Shown here: positions 17,049-25,643 of the stretch, one piece after another
Layout: every line of letters begins with the position of its first letter
Numbering within the stretch: the first letter of the stretch is position 1
From: JBCBWG01 sp038523925
GTDB taxonomy: Bacteria; Pseudomonadota; Alphaproteobacteria; Rhizobiales; Hyphomicrobiaceae
NCBI GenBank assembly: GCA_038523925.1
Contig: JBCBIY010000012.1
Coordinates: 33,765-97,764, forward strand
Reading direction: 5' to 3'
Length of the DNA: 64,000 nucleotides
Notes under the pieces: generated by a model
Told to the model about the DNA's origin: nothing
Databases searched by the model: none
Seen by the model: only the letters and a program-made list of their open reading frames with translations
Translations under genes and position numbers: made by a program

Positions 17049-17792
17049 ATGATCACCTTCACTCGAAACGGCGCGTCAGATAACCGGCGCTTCCACTCGA
17101 CCGCATCCCGCCTGGCGCTCGTCGCAGCAGCAGCGCTCGCACTGGCCGGTTGCCGCGACGACTTCACCAAGGGCTCGACGGTCCGCTCGTGGACGGTCGC
17201 TGACCACGCGCAGCGCCACCCGATCCTGGTGACGAAGAAGCCATCGACGCTCAAGCTGGCGGTGAGCCGGTCGAGCTACGGGCTTTCGCCGAACCAGAAA
17301 GCGACGCTCATCTCGTTCCTGACGCACTACCACGCGCAGAACTCGGGCAACTCGCGGATCCGGATCCAGGCGCCAAGTGGTGCGGCCAACGAAGTCGCAG
17401 CCATGCGCGTCGTCGACGACATCAAGACGGTGGCCGAGCAGGAAGGCTTCGCGCTCTCGAATGTCGCGGTCACGGCCTACCACGGCGACGGCCATCAGCC
17501 GCCGATTCACGTGTCGTACCTGCGCTACGTCGCCGAAGGTCCGGAATGCGGTGTGTTCACCGAGAACTTGGCTCAAAGCGGCCGCAACATCGCCCATCCG
17601 GATTTCGGCTGCTCAACCCAGGCGAACTTCGCAGCAAGCGTTGCTAACCCGGCCGATCTGCTTAGCCCGCGGACGATGACACCTCGCGATAACTCTCGCC
17701 GTGCAACGGTTTGGGACAAGTACCGCAAGGGTCAGTCCACGACCTCGCAGCGGTCTCAGGATGAGCGCGTGAACACGCGTCAGGGTCAATAG
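17049..17792 (+). CDS. cpaD: Pilus assembly lipoprotein CpaD
   Basis: A 247-residue lipoprotein. The N-terminus is basic then hydrophobic with the lipobox LAGC, Cys35 being the lipid anchor. The body shows the CpaD pattern: LSPNQKATLISFLTHY, then the OmpA-like RIRIQAPSG, and near the end FGCSTQANFAASVANPADLL. CpaD helps place the CpaC secretin in the outer membrane. GGAG lies 8 bp before the ATG. It sits 25 bp after cpaC and 14 bp before cpaE. Confidence 0.94.
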   Translation: MITFTRNGASDNRRFHSTASRLALVAAAALALAGCRDDFTKGSTVRSWTVADHAQRHPILVTKKPSTLKLAVSRSSYGLSPNQKATLISFLTHYHAQNSGNSRIRIQAPSGAANEVAAMRVVDDIKTVAEQEGFALSNVAVTAYHGDGHQPPIHVSYLRYVAEGPECGVFTENLAQSGRNIAHPDFGCSTQANFAASVANPADLLSPRTMTPRDNSRRATVWDKYRKGQSTTSQRSQDERVNTRQGQ

Positions 17793-17806
17793 GGAAGAGA
17801 CTGAAC

Positions 17807-19111
17807 ATGTCGAATACAGCTCACGCATACGACGACGAAAATGCGCTGGCGACCATCGACGATGGTGCCGGCGCGGGAGCAGGCGTCGTCAACGAGGCGC
17901 GCCCTGTGCCGCGCATCTCAATCCAGGCTTGGTGTGAATCGCGCAGCGTCGTCGAGACGATCCAGATCGCGGCCGAAGACCGGCGTCTGACCAAAGCCAA
18001 CGTCAGCGTTCACGAGGGCGGCACGGCAGCAGCCGTTGCGCACTACGAAGAAAGCCCGACGCCGAACCTGATCCTGATCGAGTCAACGGCTGACCGTGAT
18101 ACGGTTCTGGCCGAGATCGATGCGCTCGCCGAGTGCTGCGATGCGGGCACGAAGGTGGTCGTAGTCGGACACGTCAACGATGTCGTCCTCTACCGCGAGC
18201 TGATCCGGCGCGGCGTCAGCGAGTATCTCGTGGCACCGGTCTCGCCGATCCAGCTCATGGAAGGCATCTCGGCGCTCTACAACGACCCGGATGCAGACCC
18301 GATCGGCAACGTCATTGCGTTCGTCGGCGCAAAGGGCGGCGTTGGATCATCGACGCTGAGCCACAACGTTGCCTGGACGATTTCAGAGCAGTTGCACTCG
18401 AACGTTGTCGTGGTTGACCTTGACCTGGCGTTCGGGACGACCGGTCTCGACTTCAATCAAGACCCCGTGCAGGGCGTCGCGGAAGCGTTGTCGGCGCCTG
18501 AACGTCTTGACGAAGTCCTGCTCGACCGGTTGCTCACGAAGTGCTCGGACAACCTGTCGATCTTCGCAGCACCCGTCGTGCTTGACCGCGATTACGACAT
18601 CTCGCCGGAAGCCTGCGATACGGTCATCGACGTGGTGCGCCAGAACGTGCCTTACGTGATTGTCGACCTGCCACACGCATGGTCTGACTGGTCAAAGCGG
18701 GTCCTGCTGCAGGCCGATGAGGTGGTCATCACGACCTCGCCGGACCTCGCAAACCTGCGCAACGCCAAGAACATCGTCGAGCTCATCCGCCAGTCGCGCG
18801 CAAGCGATGGGCCGCCGCACCTGGTGATCAACCAGATCGGTATGCCCAAGCGGCCTGAGATCCCCGTCCGTGAGTTCTGCCAGGGCCTCGACATCGAACC
18901 ATCGGTCGAAATCGACTTCGATAGCGAGACCTTCGGTCATGCCGCCAACAACGGCCAGATGATCGAAGAGCTAAGCGCTCAGGCCCCGTCGGTTCAGGCC
19001 ATTCACGACCTGGCAATGATCCTGACGCATCGTCAGGAAATTGCGCCGCCAGCGGCAAAGTCTTCAGGCGGAATGGGCCAGTTCTTGCAGAAATTTTCGA
19101 TGAAGAAGTAA
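17807..19111 (+). CDS. cpaE: Pilus localisation ATPase CpaE/TadZ
   Basis: A 434-residue cytoplasmic protein with an N-terminal receiver-like domain (about residues 40-160, without clear phosphoacceptor evidence) and a ParA/MinD-type ATPase domain. The deviant Walker A is FVGAKGGVGSSTL near residues 172-184, with VVDLDLAFGTTGLDFN as Walker A' and VIVDLPHAWSDWS as Walker B. TadZ proteins recruit the pilus machine to its site in the cell. The C-terminus is lysine-rich. It overlaps no neighbour and lies 23 bp before cpaF. Confidence 0.95.
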   Translation: MSNTAHAYDDENALATIDDGAGAGAGVVNEARPVPRISIQAWCESRSVVETIQIAAEDRRLTKANVSVHEGGTAAAVAHYEESPTPNLILIESTADRDTVLAEIDALAECCDAGTKVVVVGHVNDVVLYRELIRRGVSEYLVAPVSPIQLMEGISALYNDPDADPIGNVIAFVGAKGGVGSSTLSHNVAWTISEQLHSNVVVVDLDLAFGTTGLDFNQDPVQGVAEALSAPERLDEVLLDRLLTKCSDNLSIFAAPVVLDRDYDISPEACDTVIDVVRQNVPYVIVDLPHAWSDWSKRVLLQADEVVITTSPDLANLRNAKNIVELIRQSRASDGPPHLVINQIGMPKRPEIPVREFCQGLDIEPSVEIDFDSETFGHAANNGQMIEELSAQAPSVQAIHDLAMILTHRQEIAPPAAKSSGGMGQFLQKFSMKK

Positions 19112-19134
19112 CGCGGCCAGAGGGACACTAGGAC

Positions 19135-20607
19135 ATGTTTGGAAAACGCTCAGGCGAGCCGGGAGCCCGCACGCCGAAGGCTGTGGCGCCAGCACCGGAA
19201 CAGGCGCCGGCACAGCAGTCGGCTGCTCCGGTGGCAGAGGCACCGCGTCCCGAACCTGCCCGTATAGACACATCTGGCGGCGGCAAGCGCTCGGAAGAGT
19301 ACTATGACGTAAAGACAACCGTCTTTAACGCCTTGATCGACACGATCGACCTCACGCAGCTTGCCAAGCTCGACCCGACCGCGGCGCGTGAAGAGATCCG
19401 CGACATCGTCAGCGAAATTATTCAGCTGAAGAACGTCGTGATGTCGATTGCCGAGCAGGAAGAGCTGCTCGAAGACATCTGCAACGATGTTCTCGGCTAT
19501 GGCCCGCTTGAGCCGCTGCTGGCGCGCGACGACATCGCCGACATCATGGTGAACGGCGCCGGCGTCACCTTCATCGAGGTGGACGGCAAGGTCATGGAGA
19601 CCAACGTCAAGTTCGCCGACAACCAGCAGTTGATGAACATCTGTCAGCGCATCGTGAGTCAGGTCGGCCGCCGCGTTGATGAGTCGAGCCCGATCTGCGA
19701 CGCACGTCTTGCTGACGGTTCACGTGTAAACGTGATTGCGCCGCCGCTCGCGATCGATGGCCCCGCGCTCACCATTCGTAAGTTTAAGAAGGACCGGCTA
19801 AAGCTCGACCAGCTTGTAAAGTTTGGCTCGATCTCGCCTGACGGCAAATCGATCCTCGAAGTGATTGGCCGGACGCGATGCAACATCCTCGTCTCGGGCG
19901 GCACGGGTTCCGGCAAGACGACGCTGCTGAACTGTTTGTCGTCATGTATCGATCTCGATGAGCGCGTAATTACGTGTGAGGACTCAGCGGAACTTCAGCT
20001 TCAGCAGCCGCACGTTGTGCGTCTTGAGACACGCCCGCCAAACCTCGAAGGCGAGGGCGAGATCACCATGCGTGACCTCGTCAAGAACTGTCTGCGTATG
20101 CGGCCTGAGCGCATCATCGTGGGTGAGGTTCGCGGACCGGAAGCGTTCGACCTTTTGCAGGCCATGAACACTGGCCACGACGGCTCGATGGGCACGCTCC
20201 ACGCCAACTCGCCGCGTGAAGCGCTCTCGCGTCTTGAATCGATGATCATGATGGGTGGTTACACGCTGCCGACCAAGACCATTCGCGAAATGATCACGGG
20301 CTCAATCGACATCATCGTCCAGGCCGCGCGTCTTCGCGACGGCTCACGCCGCATCACGCACGTCACGGAAGTGGTCGGCATGGAAGAAGAAGTCGTCACG
20401 CTCCAGAACATCCTCGTCTACGAAATCACTGGCGAAGATCCGGAGACGGGCAAGCTCGTTGGCCGGCACCGCTCGACGGGCATTGCGCGGCCGCGGTTCT
20501 ACGAGCGCGCTGAATATTACGGCGAACAGTACAAGCTCTCTGAAGCGCTCGCGTCGTCTGAAGTGCAGGACGCGCAGGGCAACGTGCGGGGTGAGACCGG
20601 TGTTTGA
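19135..20607 (+). CDS. cpaF: Pilus assembly motor ATPase CpaF/TadA
   Basis: A 490-residue hexameric ATPase that powers extension and retraction of the Flp pilus. A Pro/Ala-rich N-terminus (residues 1-50) precedes the N-terminal domain; then Walker A ILVSGGTGSGKTTLLN (about residues 250-266), the Asp box TCEDSAELQL, Walker B RIIVGEVRGPEAFDLL and the His box DGSMGTLHANSPREAL. Length and motifs are complete. The gene end overlaps the chosen tadB start by 8 bp. Confidence 0.97.
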   Translation: MFGKRSGEPGARTPKAVAPAPEQAPAQQSAAPVAEAPRPEPARIDTSGGGKRSEEYYDVKTTVFNALIDTIDLTQLAKLDPTAAREEIRDIVSEIIQLKNVVMSIAEQEELLEDICNDVLGYGPLEPLLARDDIADIMVNGAGVTFIEVDGKVMETNVKFADNQQLMNICQRIVSQVGRRVDESSPICDARLADGSRVNVIAPPLAIDGPALTIRKFKKDRLKLDQLVKFGSISPDGKSILEVIGRTRCNILVSGGTGSGKTTLLNCLSSCIDLDERVITCEDSAELQLQQPHVVRLETRPPNLEGEGEITMRDLVKNCLRMRPERIIVGEVRGPEAFDLLQAMNTGHDGSMGTLHANSPREALSRLESMIMMGGYTLPTKTIREMITGSIDIIVQAARLRDGSRRITHVTEVVGMEEEVVTLQNILVYEITGEDPETGKLVGRHRSTGIARPRFYERAEYYGEQYKLSEALASSEVQDAQGNVRGETGV

Positions 20608-21598
20608 TCCGCAAACCATGCAGATGCTGGTTATGGCGTTTGCCGGCGTCTCAGCCGCGGCCGTCGTGTACGCTGTCGGCTACACGGCATTCTCGGGCGG
20701 CGACGCGCTCTCACAGCGCAAAGCCAACGTGACAGAGAGCATGTCGCGTAAGAAAGCCCGGATCGCGACGGCCGAGCAAGCGAGCAACCGCCGCCAGGCC
20801 GTCGCCGATACGCTGAAAGAAATCGAAAACCGGCAGAAGTCGAAGCAGAAGCTCACGATGCGGCTCCGCCTCGAGCGTGCCGGTCTCGACATCTCGCCGA
20901 ACGTCTACTGGGGCGCGAGTGCGGTTGCAGGCGTCGTCACAGCCATCGTCCTGTTTGTCATGGTGCCCAACCTGCACCCAATCGGCTTTGCGATCGCGGG
21001 CTTCATTGGCGCGTTTGGCTTGCCGCGTTGGGTCGTCAGCTTCATGACCAAGCGGCGCTACAACAGGTTTCTCGCCGAGTTCGCGAACGCCATTGAGATC
21101 ATCGTACGCGGTGTGAAATCGGGTCTGCCGCTCAACGAATGCCTCGGCATCATTTCGCGCGAGAGCCCGGAACCGATCCGCTCAGAGTTTCAGGAAGTCG
21201 TCGAGCAGCAGCGCGTCGGCGTGCCGCTTGGTGAGTGCTTTGAACGCATGATCGCGCGGGTGCCGCTGGCGGAGACGAAATTCTTTGCGATCGTCATCGC
21301 GATCCAGCAGCAGGCAGGCGGTAACTTGTCGGAGGCGCTTGGCAACCTTGCCGGCGTGCTGCGCGACCGCAAGACCATGCAGAATAAGGTGAAGGCGCTG
21401 TCGTCTGAAGCGAAGGCTTCGGCCATGGTGCTCGGCGCCCTGCCGTTCATCGTCGCCGGTCTCGTCTACATCACCACACCGGACTACATCTCGCTCATGT
21501 GGACCAAGAAGTACGGCCAGTTCATGCTCGCGTGCGCCGGCATCTGGATGCTGATCGGCATCCTCGTGATGAAGAAGATGATCGCATTCAAATACTGA
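20600..21598 (+). CDS. tadB: Tad pilus inner-membrane platform protein TadB/CpaG
   Basis: A 332-residue protein with an N-terminal span (MLVMAFAGVSAAAVVYAVGY), a basic cytoplasmic stretch, two central spans (about residues 105-145) and the T2SSF domain (FLAEFANAIEIIVRGVKSGL to AKASAMVLGALPFIVAGLVY), then a last span. The frame is open far upstream inside cpaF. The GTG at 20600 is chosen because GGGGTGAG precedes it and it overlaps the cpaF stop; the ATG at 20618 is an alternative. It forms the membrane platform with TadC. Confidence 0.93.
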   Translation: MFDPQTMQMLVMAFAGVSAAAVVYAVGYTAFSGGDALSQRKANVTESMSRKKARIATAEQASNRRQAVADTLKEIENRQKSKQKLTMRLRLERAGLDISPNVYWGASAVAGVVTAIVLFVMVPNLHPIGFAIAGFIGAFGLPRWVVSFMTKRRYNRFLAEFANAIEIIVRGVKSGLPLNECLGIISRESPEPIRSEFQEVVEQQRVGVPLGECFERMIARVPLAETKFFAIVIAIQQQAGGNLSEALGNLAGVLRDRKTMQNKVKALSSEAKASAMVLGALPFIVAGLVYITTPDYISLMWTKKYGQFMLACAGIWMLIGILVMKKMIAFKY

Positions 21599-21663
21599 TC
21601 GCTTGGCTTGAGCGCCGCCCTTTATCGGGCGCGCGTTAGCGGTCTGGCAACCGAGGTGCCGTG

Positions 21664-22641
21664 ATGCTTGAATTTATCGAACTCATTATGCGGCCGCAGT
21701 TCTTGATCTACGTCCTCTCGGGCGTGGCTGCATTCGCGACGGTTCTGACGATTGCGCTGCCGATGATTACAGCGGACCGGATGGACCAGCGCATGCGCGT
21801 CATGGCGACGGAGCGCGATAAGATGCGCGCGGCCCGCATGAACGACTTCAAGAACCAAGAAGCCGGCGGCCGCCTGAGGCAGCAGAACAAGGGCACGATC
21901 CAACAGATCGTCGACAGCCTGGACCTGCGCTCGAAGTTTGAGACCGATGAGCTGAAGCACAAGCTCAAGATGGCCGGTTTGCGCGGCCCATCCTCGGTCT
22001 ACATCTACGCGTTCACCCGCATCGCCGCACCAATCCTCTTCTTCCTTTTCGGTCTGCTCTACTTCTTCGTCATCAACCAGAACCTCGATTGGCCGCCAAT
22101 GATGAAAGTCATGGGCGCGGCAGCCGCGGGCTTCCTCGGCTTCTATCTGCCGAACATTCTGCTCGAGAACCGCGTGCAACGCCGGCAGGCCTCGCTCAAG
22201 GCTGCGTTTCCGGACTCGCTCGACATGCTGCTGATCTGCGTGCAGTCGGGCATGTCGATTGAAGCCGGCTTCGGCCGGGTTGCGACGGAGATTTCGAGCC
22301 AGTCAATGGAGCTTGCCGAAGAGCTCAGCCTGACGACGGCGGAACTCTCCTACCTGCAGGACCGCAAGAAGGCTTTCGAGAACCTCGGCAAGCGGACCGG
22401 TCTTCCCGGCATCAAGTCGGTTGCAACCGCGCTGATCCAGGCGGAGCAGTACGGTACGCCGGTTGGTCAGGCGCTGCGCGTGATGGCGAAAGAGAACCGC
22501 GAGATGCGGATGTCGGAAGCTGAGAAGAAGGCGGCTGCGCTGCCGCCGAAGCTGACGGTTCCGATGATCTTGTTCAACCTGCCGGTGCTGTTCGTCGTCA
22601 TCCTTGGCCCGGCGATGATCCAGATCTTCAAGTGGGAGTAG
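21664..22641 (+). CDS. tadC: Tad pilus inner-membrane platform protein TadC
   Basis: A 325-residue paralogue of TadB with spans near the N-terminus (FLIYVLSGVAAFATVLTIAL), two in the middle (IAAPILFFLFGLLYFFVI and MGAAAAGFLGFYLPNILL) and one at the end, around a T2SSF domain (FPDSLDMLLICVQSGMSIEA). The ATG at 21664 follows GAGG; the adjacent GTG at 21661 is possible. It is the last gene of the operon: a strong terminator follows and no tadD (TPR lipoprotein) gene comes after it, though tadD usually does. Confidence 0.94.
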   Translation: MLEFIELIMRPQFLIYVLSGVAAFATVLTIALPMITADRMDQRMRVMATERDKMRAARMNDFKNQEAGGRLRQQNKGTIQQIVDSLDLRSKFETDELKHKLKMAGLRGPSSVYIYAFTRIAAPILFFLFGLLYFFVINQNLDWPPMMKVMGAAAAGFLGFYLPNILLENRVQRRQASLKAAFPDSLDMLLICVQSGMSIEAGFGRVATEISSQSMELAEELSLTTAELSYLQDRKKAFENLGKRTGLPGIKSVATALIQAEQYGTPVGQALRVMAKENREMRMSEAEKKAAALPPKLTVPMILFNLPVLFVVILGPAMIQIFKWE

Positions 22642-22757
22642 GCGGACCGCGGGCTTGCGTTCGCCCTCGGCGCGATGAACCCGGCCGCCACTGACCGTAA
22701 GTGTTCCGCGGATGACTTGAATGTCGCGTCAAACGAGTTGTGCGTCCAGACAGCAGG

Positions 22758-22797
22758 CGCCGCGCTCAAACCTTGAGCGCGGCGTTTGTGTTTTGGA
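22758..22797 (+). terminator. Terminator of the tad/cpa operon
   Basis: A perfect 12-bp stem (22758-22769 with 22773-22784) closed by the loop ACC and followed by TTTGTGTTTTGG. It ends transcription 116 bp after tadC. The minus-strand SH3 gene ends just beyond at 22805. Confidence 0.87.
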
Positions 22798-22804
22798 CTG
22801 ATCG

Positions 22805-23134
22805 CTACTCGCCGAGGTGGCGCATGTTCACCCAGCCGCGCACACCGCGCCAACTGACCCTGCACCAGCGGCCTTCACACGGGCCCTCGCACACGATGCC
22901 TGAGGCGTTGTGCGGCAGGCGGCCGACGATGCTCCGGCTCGCACGCGGGCCCGACCTGACGTTCAACTGATCTGAGCGCGCGACATTGCGCACGCGATAG
23001 GTGTCGGGCCCATGTGCGCAGTCAATCTGGTACTGCGCGCGTGCAGGCGTCGCGCCTGCGAAACTTGCAGCCAGCGCCACGATCGCGAGTCCGCCCCACA
23101 CGTGACCGCTCCAAAGCCGTTGCGGTAGGGTCAT
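22805..23134 (-). CDS. Secreted SH3b-domain protein
   Basis: A 109-residue protein with a signal peptide (about residues 1-34, cleavage after ARA) and a single bacterial SH3 domain, seen as LNVRSGPRASRSIVGRLP, the IVCEGPCEGRWCRVSWRGVRGW region and the closing VNMRHLGE. Four cysteines (Cys39, and three in the CEGPCEGRWC segment) may form disulphides in the periplasm. SH3b domains often bind cell-wall peptides; no catalytic domain is attached, so a specific role cannot be given. It faces the end of the tad operon and is divergent from the PPOX gene. Confidence 0.85.
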   Translation of the reverse strand: MTLPQRLWSGHVWGGLAIVALAASFAGATPARAQYQIDCAHGPDTYRVRNVARSDQLNVRSGPRASRSIVGRLPHNASGIVCEGPCEGRWCRVSWRGVRGWVNMRHLGE

Positions 23135-23251
23135 CGCCAGAACTCCCTGTTGCAGCGCAAAGCCTAGCGCTTGCTTTAGTCTGTATCATCTGCCCGCTGA
23201 ATTGCCGATGAATAGCTGCAAACACCACCGGCCGACAATGAGGAAGCGTGC

Positions 23252-23887
23252 ATGACCCCTCCGTTCGATCCGGCCGCGATCTCGTGGGTCGAGGCCATCA
23301 ATGATGTTCGCGCGCGCCATCCGAAGATGCAGAAGCGTGCGGCCGACAAGGTGCTTGATCACCTCGATGCGCACTGCCGGGCGATCCTTGCGCTCTCGCC
23401 CTTCTGCGTGATGGCGACGTCAGGTCCGGGCGGGCTTGACGTCTCGCCGCGCGGTGACCCTCCGGGTTTCCTGCGCCCGCTCGATGAAAAGCACGTGCTG
23501 CTGCCGGATCGCATTGGCAACAACCGGTTTGATGGTGTTGCAAACCTGTTCGCCGATCCGCGGGTCGCCCTCCTGGTGCTCGTGCCAGGCATGTCGGAGA
23601 CGCTGCGCATCAACGGCACGGCGCGTGTGACGGATGATGCCAAGCTGCTCGAGCCAAGCGCCGTGCAGGGCCGCGCGCCGACGATTGGGATCGTTGTCCG
23701 CGTCGATGAAGCGTTCCTGCACTGCGCCAAAGCGCTCAATCGCAGCCGGCTCTGGGACCGGGACGCACAGATCGATCGCGGTGTCCTGCCAAGTTACTCG
23801 CAGATGCTCGCCGATCATGTCGACGGCCTCACGCTTGAGCAGTCTCTGGCGATGGACGCGGATATGAAAGCGCGCGGCCTTTACTGA
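23252..23887 (+). CDS. Pyridoxamine 5'-phosphate oxidase-like flavoprotein (MSMEG_1061/DR2398 type)
   Basis: A 211-residue single-domain protein of the FMN-binding split barrel fold. Landmarks are AILALSPFCVMATSGPGGLDVSPRGDPPGF in parts (the FATSG/DVSPRGD segment), DRIGNNRFDGVANLF and the late GIVVRVDEAFLHCAKALNRS, which define the subfamily of short PPOX-like proteins near 200 residues. They bind FMN or F420; the substrate is unknown, and it should not be called PdxH. It stands alone between a minus-strand SH3 gene and a minus-strand J-domain gene. Confidence 0.82.
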   Translation: MTPPFDPAAISWVEAINDVRARHPKMQKRAADKVLDHLDAHCRAILALSPFCVMATSGPGGLDVSPRGDPPGFLRPLDEKHVLLPDRIGNNRFDGVANLFADPRVALLVLVPGMSETLRINGTARVTDDAKLLEPSAVQGRAPTIGIVVRVDEAFLHCAKALNRSRLWDRDAQIDRGVLPSYSQMLADHVDGLTLEQSLAMDADMKARGLY

Positions 23888-23908
23888 CGGCGGCCGGCGA
23901 CGCGCGCG

Positions 23909-24430
23909 CTACTTGCCCGAGCGGGATGCCTTCATCATGCGGAAGGCTTGATTGATCTGCTTGGCTTTCGCCTCGACGTAGTCGGCGACCTCCGGCGGCA
24001 GCTCGACGCCAGCGAACCGGTCCGGATGATACCGCTTGGCGAGGTCGCGGTAGGCTTGGCGAACTGTGTCCCAAGCCGCATCGGCGGAGACGCCGAGGAC
24101 ATGCGCTGGGCGCATCGCAGCATCACCGGTTTCTGCAGGCGCCGCGAGCGGGCGCGGCATAACCGGGCGAATAATCTTCAGCCGCTTGATCTCGTCTTTC
24201 GGCACAAAGTCCGCTTCGCCGTCGTGGGTCTCGACATAAAGAAAGTCGTCGGCGCCCTTCATAAGTTGGTGGACCGCACGGCCCCGCTCGAGCGCCGCGC
24301 GGCCGGACAGCGCCGTGCCATCGTCAAGCGTGATCTCGACGGCGATCAGGACGGCGTTGTGGCTGTCGATCGGGTTGCGCTCGAACATGCTCTGACCTGG
24401 CTGATGCGGACCGAGCGAGCTTAACCGCAT
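23909..24430 (-). CDS. J-domain (DnaJ-like) protein with N-terminal beta domain
   Basis: A 173-residue protein. The first about 95 residues form a beta-rich region (VEITLDDGTALSGRAALERG, FLYVETHDGEADFVPKDEI) like that of small alphaproteobacterial DnaJ-family proteins; residues about 110-170 are a J domain with AYRDLAKRYHPDRF, whose HPD motif stimulates the ATPase of an Hsp70. There is no Gly/Phe or zinc-finger region, so it is not DnaJ itself. The ATG at 24430 has AAGGG 8 bp upstream; a second ATG at 24388 (MFERNPIDSH) also fits. Partner unknown. Confidence 0.8.
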   Translation of the reverse strand: MRLSSLGPHQPGQSMFERNPIDSHNAVLIAVEITLDDGTALSGRAALERGRAVHQLMKGADDFLYVETHDGEADFVPKDEIKRLKIIRPVMPRPLAAPAETGDAAMRPAHVLGVSADAAWDTVRQAYRDLAKRYHPDRFAGVELPPEVADYVEAKAKQINQAFRMMKASRSGK

Positions 24431-24602
24431 AGCGGAAACCCTTGGTTAAGACCTGGGCCCTGACCAGAGCGGCGGAATTGCGCCGCGGCGACCACGCCAG
24501 CGTGTGCTCGCAGATCCTGATCGCCCCGCGCAGCCTTGTCAGAGAGGCGGTGCGGGCGTATTTGCCTGCGGTATCCGAAGATCAAAACCGATTGGCAAAA
24601 CC

Positions 24603-25643
24603 ATGGGTTACCGAATCGCCGTCGTCGGCGCCACGGGCAACGTGGGCCACGAACTCCTGAACGTCCTCTACGAGCGCGAATTCCCGGCAGATGAAGTCTT
24701 CGCTGTCGCCTCGCGCCGCTCGATCGGCAAGGACGTCACATTCGGCGACACGAACCTCAAATGCCACGACCTCGAACAGTTCGATTTCTCAAAGTGCGAC
24801 TTCGCGCTGATGAGCGCGGGCGGGACGGTCTCTAAGGAGTGGGCGCCAAAGATCGCGGCAACCGGCTGCATCGTGATCGATAACTCATCGGCCTGGCGCT
24901 ATGACCTCGACGTGCCACTGATCGTGCCTGAGGTGAACGCCGATGTGCTGACCGAGTACATGGCGCGCAATAACCGCAAGAACATCATCGCCAATCCGAA
25001 CTGCTCGACGGCGCAGCTCGTCGTCGCGCTGAAGCCGCTGCATGACGAGAACCCGATCAAGCGCGTGGTGGTCTCGACGTATCAGTCCGTGTCGGGCGCG
25101 GGTAAAGCTGCGATGGACGAGCTGTGGCATCAGACAAAGGGCAAGTATGTGCCTGGCCAGGAAGTCGACGCGTCGAATTTCCCCAAGGAGATTGCGTTCA
25201 ACGTCATTCCGCACATCGACACCTTCATGGAAGACGGCGCCACGAGGGAAGAGTGGAAGATGATGGCGGAGACGAAAAAGATCGTCGACCCGAAGATCAA
25301 GCTGACGGCGACGTGCGTCCGCGTGCCCGTGTTTGTCGGCCACTCGGAAGCGGTCAACGTTGAGTTTGAACGCCCGATGACGGTTGCCGAAGCGCGCTCG
25401 ATCTTGCGCGAGGCGCCGGGCGTAATGGTGGTCGATAAGCGCGAAGACGGTGGCTACGTGACGCCCGTCGATGCGGCCGGTGAGTTCGCGACGTACGTCT
25501 CGCGCATTCGCGAGGACCTGACGATCGAGAACGGTCTCAACATGTGGGTTGTGTCCGACAACCTTCTGAAGGGCGCCGCGCTCAACACCGTCCAGATTGC
25601 CGAGACGATCCTGCAGCGCAAGCTGCTGCCGAAAGCGGCATGA
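24603..25643 (+). CDS. asd: Aspartate-semialdehyde dehydrogenase
   Basis: A 346-residue enzyme that reduces aspartyl phosphate to aspartate semialdehyde, the branch point to DAP/lysine, threonine and methionine. It begins MGYRIAVVGATGNVGHELLN, has ALMSAGGTVSKEWAPK, the active-site Cys134 in NPNCSTAQ, and the substrate region FVGHSEAVNVEFERP. The frame is open upstream to 24504 but the ATG at 24603 is where the family starts. Its product feeds DapF and DapC, also encoded in this window. The last codons overlap the start of the GST-like gene (ATGA). Confidence 0.97.
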   Translation: MGYRIAVVGATGNVGHELLNVLYEREFPADEVFAVASRRSIGKDVTFGDTNLKCHDLEQFDFSKCDFALMSAGGTVSKEWAPKIAATGCIVIDNSSAWRYDLDVPLIVPEVNADVLTEYMARNNRKNIIANPNCSTAQLVVALKPLHDENPIKRVVVSTYQSVSGAGKAAMDELWHQTKGKYVPGQEVDASNFPKEIAFNVIPHIDTFMEDGATREEWKMMAETKKIVDPKIKLTATCVRVPVFVGHSEAVNVEFERPMTVAEARSILREAPGVMVVDKREDGGYVTPVDAAGEFATYVSRIREDLTIENGLNMWVVSDNLLKGAALNTVQIAETILQRKLLPKAA

